Source: an uncultured Coriobacteriaceae bacterium
Lineage (GTDB): Bacteria > Actinomycetota > Coriobacteriia > Coriobacteriales > Eggerthellaceae
Reading direction: 5' to 3'
NCBI GenBank assembly: GCA_900550055.1
Contig: URQU01000004.1
Coordinates: 1-64,000 of the forward strand
Length of the DNA: 64,000 nt
Shown: positions 41,082 through 48,762 of the stretch, in pieces
Layout of the letters: each line of letters starts with the position of its first letter
Position numbering within the stretch: position 1 is the stretch's first letter
Program-made: the position numbers and the translations under genes
The notes under the pieces: model-generated
Database searches by the model: none
What the model saw: the letters and a program-made list of their open reading frames with translations, nothing else
Told to the model about the DNA's origin: nothing

Positions 41082-42125
41082 CTAGCGTTTGCGATATGCG
41101 GTAGACCTCGCCGAGCCCGTTTTCTCGATGGTCCCGTCATCTTGGAGCTTCTTGAGGACGCGCTCGACCGTTCGCTTGCTTATGGACGGGTTCGCATCCA
41201 TGATGTCCCGCTTCGTCGCTGCGCCGACGAGCTGCTCGAAATATGCGCGCAGCATGCCTTCGCCGCCTTTGGGGCCCGCTGCAATGGCGAATCTCCTGTC
41301 GAGCTCCTTGTAGCAGGCCGTCATCACGCCGAGCATGTAGGTCACGAACGGGGTGTAGTCGTTATCGCCATCCTGCCACCCGGCGGAGCTTGCGCCGAGC
41401 GCCTCATAGTACGTCTCCTTCGATCTTTCGATTTCCTTTTCGATCGATACGTATTTTCCGACCGTGTATCCGCATCGGTACAGGAGGAGCAGGGTGAGCA
41501 GCCTGCTCATGCGCCCGTTCCCGTCGTTGAACGGGTGGATGCTCACGAAATCGAACACGAACACCAGCGACACGAGGACGGGATCGTACGTTCCGGCTTC
41601 GATTTGCGCCCGGTATTCCCTGCAGATGGCGTCTACCGCCGCCGGAGTCGCGGCGGCGCTCGTAGGCCTGAACCTTGCGACCATCTCCCCGCTGGCCGAC
41701 CTCTCGGCGATCACGTTGTCGGAATCCTTCCACCTTCCTGCGAACGAGTCGCCAGTGAACCTGTACAGGTCGCGATGGAGCTGCAGGATCACGCCGGGTG
41801 TCACGGGTACGGCATCGTGCCTTTCGTGGATCATGTCGAGCACGAACCTGTATCCGGCTATCTCGCGCTCGTCTCGATTCTTCGGTTCGGCCTTTTCGGC
41901 CATCAGGTCGCGAAGCCTTTTGTCCGAGGTCGCGATGTTCTCGATTTTGTTCGACGCGCTCGTGCTCTGTATTTTCGCGACCTCGACGAGGCTTCCCAGC
42001 ACGTCCGGCCTCGTCGCCTCGTAAAGCGCTTGTCTTCCGCGGTGCTCCCTCATATCGCCGATAGACGACATGATTTCGGGCGACATAAGGGTGCTGAGCT
42101 GCCTCGAATAGTCGAATTGAGCCAT
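41082..42125 (-). CDS. Fic-domain protein with winged-helix C-terminus
   Basis: Fic proteins transfer AMP or related groups to target proteins. The 347-aa product has the inhibitory helix in its own N-terminus (SNKIEN, Ser58...Glu62-Asn63), the catalytic motif HPFNDGNGRMSR (His197), and a C-terminal winged helix (about 285-340, 'SISKRTVERVLKKLQDDGTI'). This class II layout is self-inhibited and often self-regulating. I chose the ATG at 42125; no clear ribosome site precedes it, so it may be leaderless or start at 42143. Four copies of a 12-bp site surround the promoter. Confidence 0.88.
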   Translation of the reverse strand: MAQFDYSRQLSTLMSPEIMSSIGDMREHRGRQALYEATRPDVLGSLVEVAKIQSTSASNKIENIATSDKRLRDLMAEKAEPKNRDEREIAGYRFVLDMIHERHDAVPVTPGVILQLHRDLYRFTGDSFAGRWKDSDNVIAERSASGEMVARFRPTSAAATPAAVDAICREYRAQIEAGTYDPVLVSLVFVFDFVSIHPFNDGNGRMSRLLTLLLLYRCGYTVGKYVSIEKEIERSKETYYEALGASSAGWQDGDNDYTPFVTYMLGVMTACYKELDRRFAIAAGPKGGEGMLRAYFEQLVGAATKRDIMDANPSISKRTVERVLKKLQDDGTIEKTGSARSTAYRKR

Positions 42126-42128
42126 GGA

Positions 42129-42205
42129 GTATCTTCGCCACATTCCTTGTATCTTCGCCAAATATAAATAATATGGCAAAGATACTCCATATGTGGCGAA
42201 GATAC
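42129..42205. promoter_or_regulatory. Four-site operator at the fic promoter
   Basis: GTATCTTCGCCA at 42129-42140 and 42149-42160, and in inverse orientation TGGCAAAGATAC at 42174-42185 and TGGCGAAGATAC at 42194-42205. Each pair is spaced 20 bases apart (two helical turns). An AT-rich -10-like stretch lies in the middle. I infer binding by the winged-helix domain of the Fic protein. Confidence 0.75.
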
Positions 42206-42443
42206 AAGGGCAGATGTCTTCCTGCGTGCAACGCCCTCGGTGAATGCTTTAAGGATGGCTTCCGGGCGACCGGAACCGGCAGCCCTATTCGATCTCTGAA
42301 CTGTTACGATAGCTATCAGTTAATGAACTCAAGTGTTTCACCGGGAAAAACGCCGTTTTTATATTGGGTATGTAAAATAAGTGGTTGAGAGTTGTTAAAC
42401 CGCAGGTTGAATGTTGCTGTAGGTTTCACTAATTTTCAACCAC
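42206..42443. other. fic to NUMOD-gene gap
   Basis: No gene. Near the right side GGGTATGTAAAATAAGTGG (about 42367-42385, followed by TTGA) and TCAACCACTTATTT (about 42435-42448) form an inverted repeat with a spacer of about 45 bases; the second arm runs into the stop codon of the NUMOD-repeat gene. Confidence 0.6.
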
Positions 42444-43374
42444 TTATTTCACGCGCCCGTTTTTCATTGTCGCTTTTTCGGCCGCCTCGGCCTCGGCGTG
42501 CGCCCATCGGCGTCCTCCCGCCGTCTTCGCACGCCCTGCAAGCACGGCGCTGATGCATCCGGGGTTGCAGCCCGCCCAGGCGGCCGCCTCCTTCACGCCG
42601 GGAAACCTCATCTGCGTGTCGAGGCAGGTCACCGGGGTCTTCCAGCTCGGCTCGCGTTGCTCAGCATATGCCCACCGGTATCCGCCTGCGGTCTTGCTTC
42701 GACCGGATAGGACGGCGCTGATCGTCCCATGGCAGCAGCCCGCCCACTCTTCGGCCGCCCTGATACTCGGGAACTCGTCTCCGGTCTCGACGCAGACGAT
42801 CGGCATCGTCCGGCGGCCTCCCCGCAGCTTCCGAAACCGCCAGCGCACACCGCCCGCCTCGTCCTTCTTCCCGGCCAGGCAGTCGGCGATTTCGGCCGCC
42901 TCGCATCCGGCCCACTCGGCGGCGTCGCCGAGGCTCTCGAACTTGGCGCTTGCCTCCGGGCATTCGATCGCCGCGCGCCAGGACCCGGGCGGCTGCTCGG
43001 CATAGGCCCAGTGGTAGCCGCCCGCGGTCCTGCTGCGCCCGGCGGCGCAGTTGCCGATGGTCTGACGGCTGCACCCGGCGCGCTTGGAGGCTGCGGCTGC
43101 GTTCGGGAAGGCCTCGCCGGTCTCTATGCAAATGACCGGCCTCTTGCCGTGCCGGCCTGCCGGATCTGCCCAGGCGGACGCGGCGCGGATGCTCGGGAAG
43201 GTCGTCTGCGTGTCGAAGCATATGGCCGGAGTGCCCTTGCGCCCGCAGCGTTCCGGCTTTCCCGAATCGGGGGGTCCAGGCTCGCGCCTCTGGTCGATGT
43301 GCATGTCGATGCGCCTTCCTCTTCGTTCGCCGGATCGCGGCCTGTTCGCCTTAAATCGGGCATATGAAATAAGT
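42434..43374. repeat. Inverted 22-bp repeats flanking the NUMOD-repeat gene
   Basis: CAACCACTTATTTCACGCGCCC (about 42436-42457, written here in two parts: CAACCACTTATTTCAC and GCGCCC) and GGGCATATGAAATAAGTGG plus TTG (about 43353-43374) are inverted copies with three differences. A third copy, GGGTATGTAAAATAAGTGG plus TTGA, lies at 42367. They may be ends of a small mobile unit or binding sites of the encoded protein. Confidence 0.65.
42444..43304 (-). CDS. Tandem NUMOD1-like repeat protein without nuclease
   Basis: A 286-aa protein made almost entirely of about five repeats of some 50 residues: a strand pair PVxCxETGxxFPS, a helix AAxxWAGC, a helix TISAVLxGRxKTAGG and a closing strand YRWAYAE. 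This is the NUMOD1/IENR1 layout, the DNA-binding module found beside HNH or GIY-YIG domains of homing endonucleases. No nuclease motif is present. Repeat 3 is the most diverged. GAGGAAGG precedes the ATG at 43304. I infer a modular sequence-specific DNA-binding protein. Confidence 0.7.
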   Translation of the reverse strand: MHIDQRREPGPPDSGKPERCGRKGTPAICFDTQTTFPSIRAASAWADPAGRHGKRPVICIETGEAFPNAAAASKRAGCSRQTIGNCAAGRSRTAGGYHWAYAEQPPGSWRAAIECPEASAKFESLGDAAEWAGCEAAEIADCLAGKKDEAGGVRWRFRKLRGGRRTMPIVCVETGDEFPSIRAAEEWAGCCHGTISAVLSGRSKTAGGYRWAYAEQREPSWKTPVTCLDTQMRFPGVKEAAAWAGCNPGCISAVLAGRAKTAGGRRWAHAEAEAAEKATMKNGRVK

Positions 43375-43470
43375 GGTTGGATTCGTTGACTATCTGGTTG
43401 GCCGAATTGGGTTGCTTCGGTTGTTAAGGGTCTGGTCGCGAAGGTTCGCCCGGCCGTCAAGCCAGCGGCC

Positions 43471-43680
43471 GTGAAACGAAAGAAGGACCTTGCCGCCGCG
43501 TCAGGTCTCACCCAGGCAGTGATCAACCACTACGTCAAGGGCGCCCGCGTTTTGAACCTCGAGACCGCGATCCGCGTTTCGAGCGCTCTCTGCAAGCCGA
43601 TCGCGGCCCGTTCGACGTGTGTCCTTGTCGGCCTAGTTCCGGGATGTCTCCCGTACGGCGCGCAACGTGCTATCATCTGA
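43471..43680 (+). CDS. Partial XRE-type HTH protein
   Basis: A frame with GTG start and 69 codons. 'KDLAAASGLTQAVINHYVKG' and 'LETAIRVSSAL' fit a lambda-repressor-like HTH, but there is no ribosome site and the tail is not protein-like. The frame is open upstream to 43390. It may be a shortened repressor whose end was lost. Confidence 0.35.
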   Translation: MKRKKDLAAASGLTQAVINHYVKGARVLNLETAIRVSSALCKPIAARSTCVLVGLVPGCLPYGAQRAII

Positions 43681-43707
43681 CGGGCACAAGGCACACGCAG
43701 AGCGCAA
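43671..43707 (+). promoter_or_regulatory. Promoter region with par-like 18-mer
   Basis: TGCTATCAT, an extended -10 box, ends at 43676. GGCACACGCAGAGCGCAA follows at 43690-43707 and matches 17 of 18 bases of the parA upstream site at 19017-19034. It lies directly before the ribosome site of the ParB-like gene, so binding there would block transcription or translation. Confidence 0.6.
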
Positions 43708-43724
43708 CAGGGATGGAGGCCTGC

Positions 43725-44540
43725 ATGGGGGATGAACCCGCAACACGCGATTATTTCCGCATCGCCGTTATTTCGGCGGCATCGGCCAGGCCCGACCCGG
43801 TGATTTACGGAAACGATCCCCTCATCGCCGCCTACCCTCTAACGTGGGACGGGCCGAACGGGGTTTTCCTGGCAAGGGAGGTAGACGGCGAGATCCTCCT
43901 CATTGCGGGCGCCTGCCGAGCGCTCGCGCGCGCAGAGGCCGCGGTTTCCGACCCGTCGCTCGAGAACATCGACGTTCACGTGTTCGAAAGCCTCGACGAC
44001 GCCGACGCTCGCGCGTTCCACGATGCTTCGAACATCTACACAGCCGCAACGCCCTCCGCCGATAAAAGAAAGCTGCTCATGGGATTCCGTGAGCACGTCA
44101 AGGAAATGGGCCGGAAGTCTTGCTGGAGATACGGCAAGATGACGGACCTGTGCTCGATCGTGACGGGGAAGAGCACGAGGTTCGTTTCCGAGATGGCGAC
44201 GCTGACGGATAGGCTGACGCCTCGTTTGCTTCAATGCTTCGATTCCGGGCTGATGGGGACCGCAGTCGCTAGAAAGGTCGCCTCCTTGGGGTCGCGCTCC
44301 GGGGGAGATTCCCTCATAGGCGAGTTCGATGCCTACGCGAGGAGACTCAACCCGGCTTGCCCGGCGGATTACGCCGATGCGTACAGAAGGTTCAAGCAGG
44401 AGAAGGGCGGGCCGTGTCTGCTAGCGCAAGCGGCGGCAGCCCTCAACAAGGCGGCCGACGCCTTCGAACGCGACGGGTCCGCCCCCGATGCCGACGAGCT
44501 GGCAAAGGTCAGGGCTGCATTCGATCGGCTTAATTCCTGA
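43725..44540 (+). CDS. ParB-like DNA-binding protein (diverged)
   Basis: A 271-aa protein. The N-terminal part ('NDPLIAAYPL', 'GEILLIAGACRALARAEA') recalls the ParB nucleotide-binding domain, and residues about 115-180 ('WRYGKMTDLCSIVTGKSTRF', 'SEMATLTDRLTPRLL', 'FDSGLMGTAVARKVASL') follow the ParB helix-turn-helix pattern. The C-terminal 70 residues are helical. GGATGGAGG precedes the ATG by 5 bases. A site shared with the parAB promoter lies upstream, which supports a link to the partition or copy-control circuit. The family call is tentative. Confidence 0.5.
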   Translation: MGDEPATRDYFRIAVISAASARPDPVIYGNDPLIAAYPLTWDGPNGVFLAREVDGEILLIAGACRALARAEAAVSDPSLENIDVHVFESLDDADARAFHDASNIYTAATPSADKRKLLMGFREHVKEMGRKSCWRYGKMTDLCSIVTGKSTRFVSEMATLTDRLTPRLLQCFDSGLMGTAVARKVASLGSRSGGDSLIGEFDAYARRLNPACPADYADAYRRFKQEKGGPCLLAQAAAALNKAADAFERDGSAPDADELAKVRAAFDRLNS

Positions 44541-44707
44541 CGGCTAGAGCCCCTTCGCTCCCTCGCCGAATCTATCCAAACGTTCCTGCCTGGTGACTAG
44601 CAAGCCGTCCGGCGCCTTCTGGTGGGCCGAGGGCATCGGTTGATGCGAAGCGTCGTCCAAGCGACTCGCGTACCTCGAAAACCCGTCTGTCTGAGCCAGG
44701 CAGGCCG

Positions 44708-44911
44708 TCATCTGCACGAAGCCTCGATTGCGGCCGGCAGTATCTTCTCCGCCAGCTCGTCGTCTGCGAACGGGCGCTCTCGGCCGAGCCCGAGCATGAG
44801 CCCGATCACCGCCAGCTGCACATCTGTCAGCGCGACCTCTCTGTGCTCGCCGTCCACGTACGTGCAGAGCTCCGCCCAGTCGCCCGCTTCGAAGGATCCG
44901 TCATCCGTCAT
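44708..44911 (-). CDS. Small HTH-like protein, end of the transfer operon
   Basis: A 67-aa acidic protein. Its middle ('VALTDVQLAVIGLMLGLG', 'FADDELAEKI') is similar in pattern to the N-terminal part of the winged-helix protein just upstream ('RLTDTQLKILGTIAAS'), suggesting a duplicated half domain. AGGAAGGAG lies 7 bases before the ATG. Confidence 0.55.
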   Translation of the reverse strand: MTDDGSFEAGDWAELCTYVDGEHREVALTDVQLAVIGLMLGLGRERPFADDELAEKILPAAIEASCR

Positions 44912-44925
44912 CTTCTCGCTCCTTC

Positions 44926-45192
44926 CTATCTAGCCCGCCCTGGTTTCGCGGCCCGCGCACTCGACAGGACGTAGGCGTTCGCATCCCGCCCGCCGTCGGC
45001 TCCTCTGGCGTTCCGAACCTCGACCAGCCCGGCATTCCTGAGCCGGGCGATGGCTCGATCGACGGTCTTGGCGCAGCAGCCGACGCTTTCGGCGAGTTCC
45101 TTATAGGAAATGGGATGCCTGCGCGAGGCGGCTATCGTTCCGAGTATCTTGAGCTGCGTATCCGTCAACCGGACGCGCCCGCCGCCTTCCAA
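44926..45192 (-). CDS. Winged-helix regulator
   Basis: An 88-aa protein with a winged helix (about 10-70: 'LTDTQLKILGTIAASRRHPI', 'YKELAESVGCCAKTVDRAIA', 'RLRNAGLVEVRNA'). I chose the TTG at 45192 after GGAGGGG (8 bases); a longer TTG start at 45231 is possible. It lies 112 bases after the sortase gene and may regulate the transfer and surface-protein operon. Confidence 0.65.
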   Translation of the reverse strand: MEGGGRVRLTDTQLKILGTIAASRRHPISYKELAESVGCCAKTVDRAIARLRNAGLVEVRNARGADGGRDANAYVLSSARAAKPGRAR

Positions 45193-45304
45193 ATCGTTTG
45201 CCCCTCCGGCAAGCTCAACACTTCTCTCCAAACCTCACCTGCTTTCCGAAAACCTGCGGTCCAGGCCTTCTGCTTCATGCGTCCGTCTGGCCTTGCGCGC
45301 CCCG

Positions 45305-46006
45305 TCATCTTTCCTGCACCGCGTAGACGAGCGTGCGCGAGTTTCCCGTCTGGTACGAGCAGGTCACGAACAGGAACACCTGCTCGGCCTGCTTCGGCGG
45401 CCTGCGCACAACGTCCGCGTCCTGCTCCTCTGCACGCAGCAGATCGGCCGCGGCGGAGGCGTCCTTAACGCCCGTCACCTTCTGCGCGACGTCGGCGTCG
45501 ACGACCTTTACGCAGGCGACCTCGAGCATGCGGTTGCCCTCGGGGCTCATGAGCATGATCTCGCTGTGCTCGTCGGCGTACGTCTCGTCGCTCATCTCCT
45601 TGAAGTCGGTGAGCATCGAGCCGTCGAGCAGCGAGTGGCCCAGGACGATCGGCATGGCCGACCCAAAGCCCTTCTCCTCGCAGGTGGCGTCCAGGTACGG
45701 GCAGCCTGCGCGGGAGGGGGAGCCGTCGTACGCCGTTTGCAGGTAGCGCTCCGGGTCGTCCGGGCGCGCCTGGCAGATGGGAGCGTCTATGTTGGTGCCC
45801 GGCACCTTCACCCAGCCGACGATGTCGGGGTTCGCGAGCCGCAGCCCCTCCCAGTCGATCTCGGGGAACGCCCCGCCCGCATCGGCGGCCTCGGATCGGT
45901 AGCCCGAGGCGTCCGGGTGCACGACCGACGGCGCGACCAGCAAGACCGCGACAAGGACGACCGCGGCGGCGGCGAGCAGCATCGCCCATCCCAAGGCCCG
46001 CCTCAT
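45305..46006 (-). CDS. Class B sortase
   Basis: Membrane-anchored transpeptidase that fixes surface proteins to the cell wall. The 233-aa protein has an N-terminal membrane helix (5-27) and the sortase fold with His124 (LGHSLLDGSML), Cys216 (FLFVTCSYQTG) and Arg224 (NSRTLVYAV). The region between strands 6 and 7 with 'EQDADVVRRPPKQAEQ' fits class B. Its start overlaps the relaxase stop (ATGA), so it is part of the same operon as the VaFE surface protein, its likely substrate. Confidence 0.9.
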   Translation of the reverse strand: MRRALGWAMLLAAAAVVLVAVLLVAPSVVHPDASGYRSEAADAGGAFPEIDWEGLRLANPDIVGWVKVPGTNIDAPICQARPDDPERYLQTAYDGSPSRAGCPYLDATCEEKGFGSAMPIVLGHSLLDGSMLTDFKEMSDETYADEHSEIMLMSPEGNRMLEVACVKVVDADVAQKVTGVKDASAAADLLRAEEQDADVVRRPPKQAEQVFLFVTCSYQTGNSRTLVYAVQER

Positions 46007-47862
46007 AGGCGCTCCTGGCCGATGTGCGCGCGCTGCATCTCGCGCTCCGGCGCGCGGCGCCTGGGACGCCGCCTGATGCCTTGCCCGCCGGCTTTCGCGG
46101 TCGGGGACAGGGCGGCCTTCAGCGCCGCGTCGAGCATCCCGGCGGCCAGCCCGAGCCCGCCGCCCGACCTGTCCCGGTCCTCGGCGCGTTCCCTCGGCTG
46201 CCTTGAGGGAGGGTCGGACAGGACGCCGCGCCCGGCCGCGTCGACGAGGGCGCGCGCCATCCTCTCGGCGCACGCGCGCTCGGCGGACGAGCGGGCCGCG
46301 CCGGGGTCTCCTCCGGGCCTAGCCGCCAGCTGCCTTTCCGCCTCGCGCTGCACCGCGCGGGCCGCTGCCGGGGTCTTCAGGGCCTCGTTCGCGAACGCCC
46401 TGGCTGCCGCCTTGGCGCGCGGGCTCGCCTCGTCCCACGTCGCGCCCTTCTCCACGGCCCGGGAAAGCTGCGCAAGCTCGCGGCCCATCTTCGAGGCCTG
46501 CTCGAGGCTTATGCCGTATCGCCTCGCGGCGGCCTGCTGGCGCACCAGGTCGGGCCTGGACAGGCGCGCCTGCGCCGCGAGCCGGGCGCGCTCGGCGTCC
46601 TGGGCACGCCGGCGCCTGTCGCGCGCGGCGGCTTGGGATTGCGCGTATGCTCGCTTGCCGCCCTCGCCACGGGCCCGATCCCAGGCCTGCCTGCCCTCGC
46701 GCGCCCTTTCCCGGGCGTCTTCCGGCGTGCAGGCCCTGACTGCCGCCGATGCGGTGCGCTTGGCGAAGTCCTCGGCGTCGGCGCGCAGCGAGGCCTTGCG
46801 CTCGGCGGAGCCTTCCGCCATGCCCCTGACGTCTGCCTTCACCTCGGAGGTCAGCTCGCGCTCGGCGCACGTCCTCGAGAACGACGGGGATGCCCGCCTG
46901 GCCGCGGCCACCAGGTCGCGCGCGGCTGCCTGGGCCTTCCAGTTGCGCGCCACGGCGCCGGAGCCCGCCGCCAGCTCGGAGGCCACGCGCGCTCGCGCCG
47001 CCTCGACGGGGGCGCGATCCTGTGGCGGGACGTCTGATTCGCGCAGGGACCGCTCGGGCCATCCGGCCTTGCGGGCCCGAGCATCGAGGGCCGCGGCCGC
47101 CCTAGCGTCGGGTCTCTCGCCGGCTATCACCCGGATCTGCTGGCGGGCGAGGTCGCGCAGGAAGTTGGAGCGCGCATCGCGCTCCTCGCGTATGCGCGCG
47201 TAGCCGACGCGGTAGATGGCCTCCTTCCCGGCCCGGGTCGCCTCTCGCCCCACCGTGGAGCCTTGCTCGATCTCGCCGCGCGCCGACCACGTGAGCACGT
47301 GGCAGTGAATCGACTCGCTGGCGTCGGTGTGGTACGCCGCCACCCACCTGATGTCGGCCGGGTCTTTGATCAAGCCCCATTTCTCGACGTTCTCCGACCA
47401 GGTGGCGCGAAGGAGGCGCTGCATGTCCTCCTTGCTCTCGAGCCGAAGCGCGGCGGCGTACTCGCGCTTGATGGAGACCACCGAGTCGATGAAGGCCCCG
47501 CCGTCGGTCCGCATCCTCGCGCGCGCCTCGCCCACGCTCACAGGCCCGTTCGCGTCCCACAGCGACGCGTCCTCTTGCAGCGCCGCCCCCTTGCCTTCGT
47601 AGGCGCCTTCGCGCGCCGCGTAGTCGAGGCGGTCGGCGGCGTCGCGCTCGGCGGAGAGCTGGCGGTCCTGGGGCGTTGGCTCGCGGTCGATGTCGGATTT
47701 CGATTCGAAGGCCCCGGTGCGCGAAAGGTACGCCACCGCCCGGGCGTTCGAGGCGCACGGCATGGCCCCCGTGTCCTTCCTCCCGAGCTTCTTGGCGTAA
47801 TCCCTGGGGGTGTGCCTCACTATGATCGCCGACTGCAGCGGCACGCCCTTCCAGACGGCCAT
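46003..47862 (-). CDS. MobP/MobL-type relaxase
   Basis: Nicks DNA at the transfer origin and leads it into the recipient. The 619-aa protein has in its N-terminal 260 residues the relaxase fold: 'NARAVAYLSRTGAF' near 39-52, where Tyr45 is a candidate catalytic residue, and the metal-binding triad His178, His186 and His188 in AYHTDASESIHCHVLTW. The rest (260-619) is a long Ala/Arg/Glu-rich coiled coil. This fits the MobP3/MobL group of Gram-positive elements. It starts directly after the previous stop (TAGATG) without a strong ribosome site. Confidence 0.8.
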   Translation of the reverse strand: MAVWKGVPLQSAIIVRHTPRDYAKKLGRKDTGAMPCASNARAVAYLSRTGAFESKSDIDREPTPQDRQLSAERDAADRLDYAAREGAYEGKGAALQEDASLWDANGPVSVGEARARMRTDGGAFIDSVVSIKREYAAALRLESKEDMQRLLRATWSENVEKWGLIKDPADIRWVAAYHTDASESIHCHVLTWSARGEIEQGSTVGREATRAGKEAIYRVGYARIREERDARSNFLRDLARQQIRVIAGERPDARAAAALDARARKAGWPERSLRESDVPPQDRAPVEAARARVASELAAGSGAVARNWKAQAAARDLVAAARRASPSFSRTCAERELTSEVKADVRGMAEGSAERKASLRADAEDFAKRTASAAVRACTPEDARERAREGRQAWDRARGEGGKRAYAQSQAAARDRRRRAQDAERARLAAQARLSRPDLVRQQAAARRYGISLEQASKMGRELAQLSRAVEKGATWDEASPRAKAAARAFANEALKTPAAARAVQREAERQLAARPGGDPGAARSSAERACAERMARALVDAAGRGVLSDPPSRQPRERAEDRDRSGGGLGLAAGMLDAALKAALSPTAKAGGQGIRRRPRRRAPEREMQRAHIGQERL

Positions 47863-48762
47863 CTACCTGCCCGCCTTTGCGGAAGGCTCGTCGGCCGAGG
47901 TAGGCCGCTCTCCGTCCTGCGCGGCGGCCTTCGGCCGGGCGGCCCTGCCGCCTAAGGCCAGCATGGCCGCCCCCGCGACGGCCAAGGCGGCGCCGGCGGC
48001 GACGGGCAGGGCGGCGCCGGCAGACCCGCTCCGAGCCTCGTGCGCGGCTTCGTCGTCCTGGCGCTCTATGTAGCCGATCTCGCCGCTGTCCTCGGCCGAT
48101 GGCTGCTGCTGCGCCTGCGCGGCTTGGGCCTGCTTCGGCTCGTAGACGGCCGTGATCGTGCCGGAGGCGCCTTGGGCCGGCTCGTAACGGGCCGTGAGCT
48201 TGTACGTTTTCGGGGCCGACTCCCTCGCGATCGCCGTGTAGGTCACCTTCGCGGACTGCCTGCCGGTCCCGTCCCCGGCGTCGGAAAGCTCGACCGCGCC
48301 CTTTTTGAACGTGAGCTCGCCGGCGCCGTCGACCTGCTCGGCCCGCTCGTCGGGGATCGCGGCCACCTCGTCGGGGAACAGGGCAGAGTACACGATTGTC
48401 TGCTCGTACGTGCGCTCGCTGGCGTCCTCTTCGGACACGGAGGCCTCGGCCGACGCCAGCGCGAGCTCGTAGGTCGCGCCGTCCTCGGTGACCGTGACGC
48501 TTGCGGGGAAGTAGGACGAGGCGTCGCCGTTGTACTCCGACGCGGCGATGCTTCGCTCGCGTGCGGCGCTAGCGCCGGCCGGGGCGGAGGCGCCGTCCGA
48601 CGATGCCGACGCCAGCGCGTACTCGACGCCGGCGACCTCTATGGTCGCCGGCACCTGCTCGCCGACCTGATACGTGCGCGTCAGCGCCTGAGACGCGCCG
48701 GCCGCGCCGGGGCAGGCCAGGGCCAGGGCAGCCGCCAGCGCGACCGCGCGGCGGGCCCTCAC
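47863..48762 (-). CDS. Exported protein with C-terminal membrane anchor
   Basis: A 299-aa protein with a signal peptide (1-24), an extracellular region with repeated strand patterns ('GATYELALASAEASVSEE', 'AKVTYTAIARE', 'KTYKLTARYEP'), a Gln/Ala-rich linker (about 212-235) and a membrane helix (about 247-270) with a basic cytoplasmic tail. The GTG start overlaps the stop of the VaFE gene. It is probably a surface accessory protein of the pilus-like surface structure. Confidence 0.7.
   Translation of the reverse strand: MRARRAVALAAALALACPGAAGASQALTRTYQVGEQVPATIEVAGVEYALASASSDGASAPAGASAARERSIAASEYNGDASSYFPASVTVTEDGATYELALASAEASVSEEDASERTYEQTIVYSALFPDEVAAIPDERAEQVDGAGELTFKKGAVELSDAGDGTGRQSAKVTYTAIARESAPKTYKLTARYEPAQGASGTITAVYEPKQAQAAQAQQQPSAEDSGEIGYIERQDDEAAHEARSGSAGAALPVAAGAALAVAGAAMLALGGRAARPKAAAQDGERPTSADEPSAKAGR

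Noticed and set aside
45110..47203. Long plus-strand frame opposite the relaxase and sortase
   Set aside because: Composition is Ser/Arg/Ala-rich antisense to a strong coding frame with catalytic motifs; typical shadow in GC-rich DNA.
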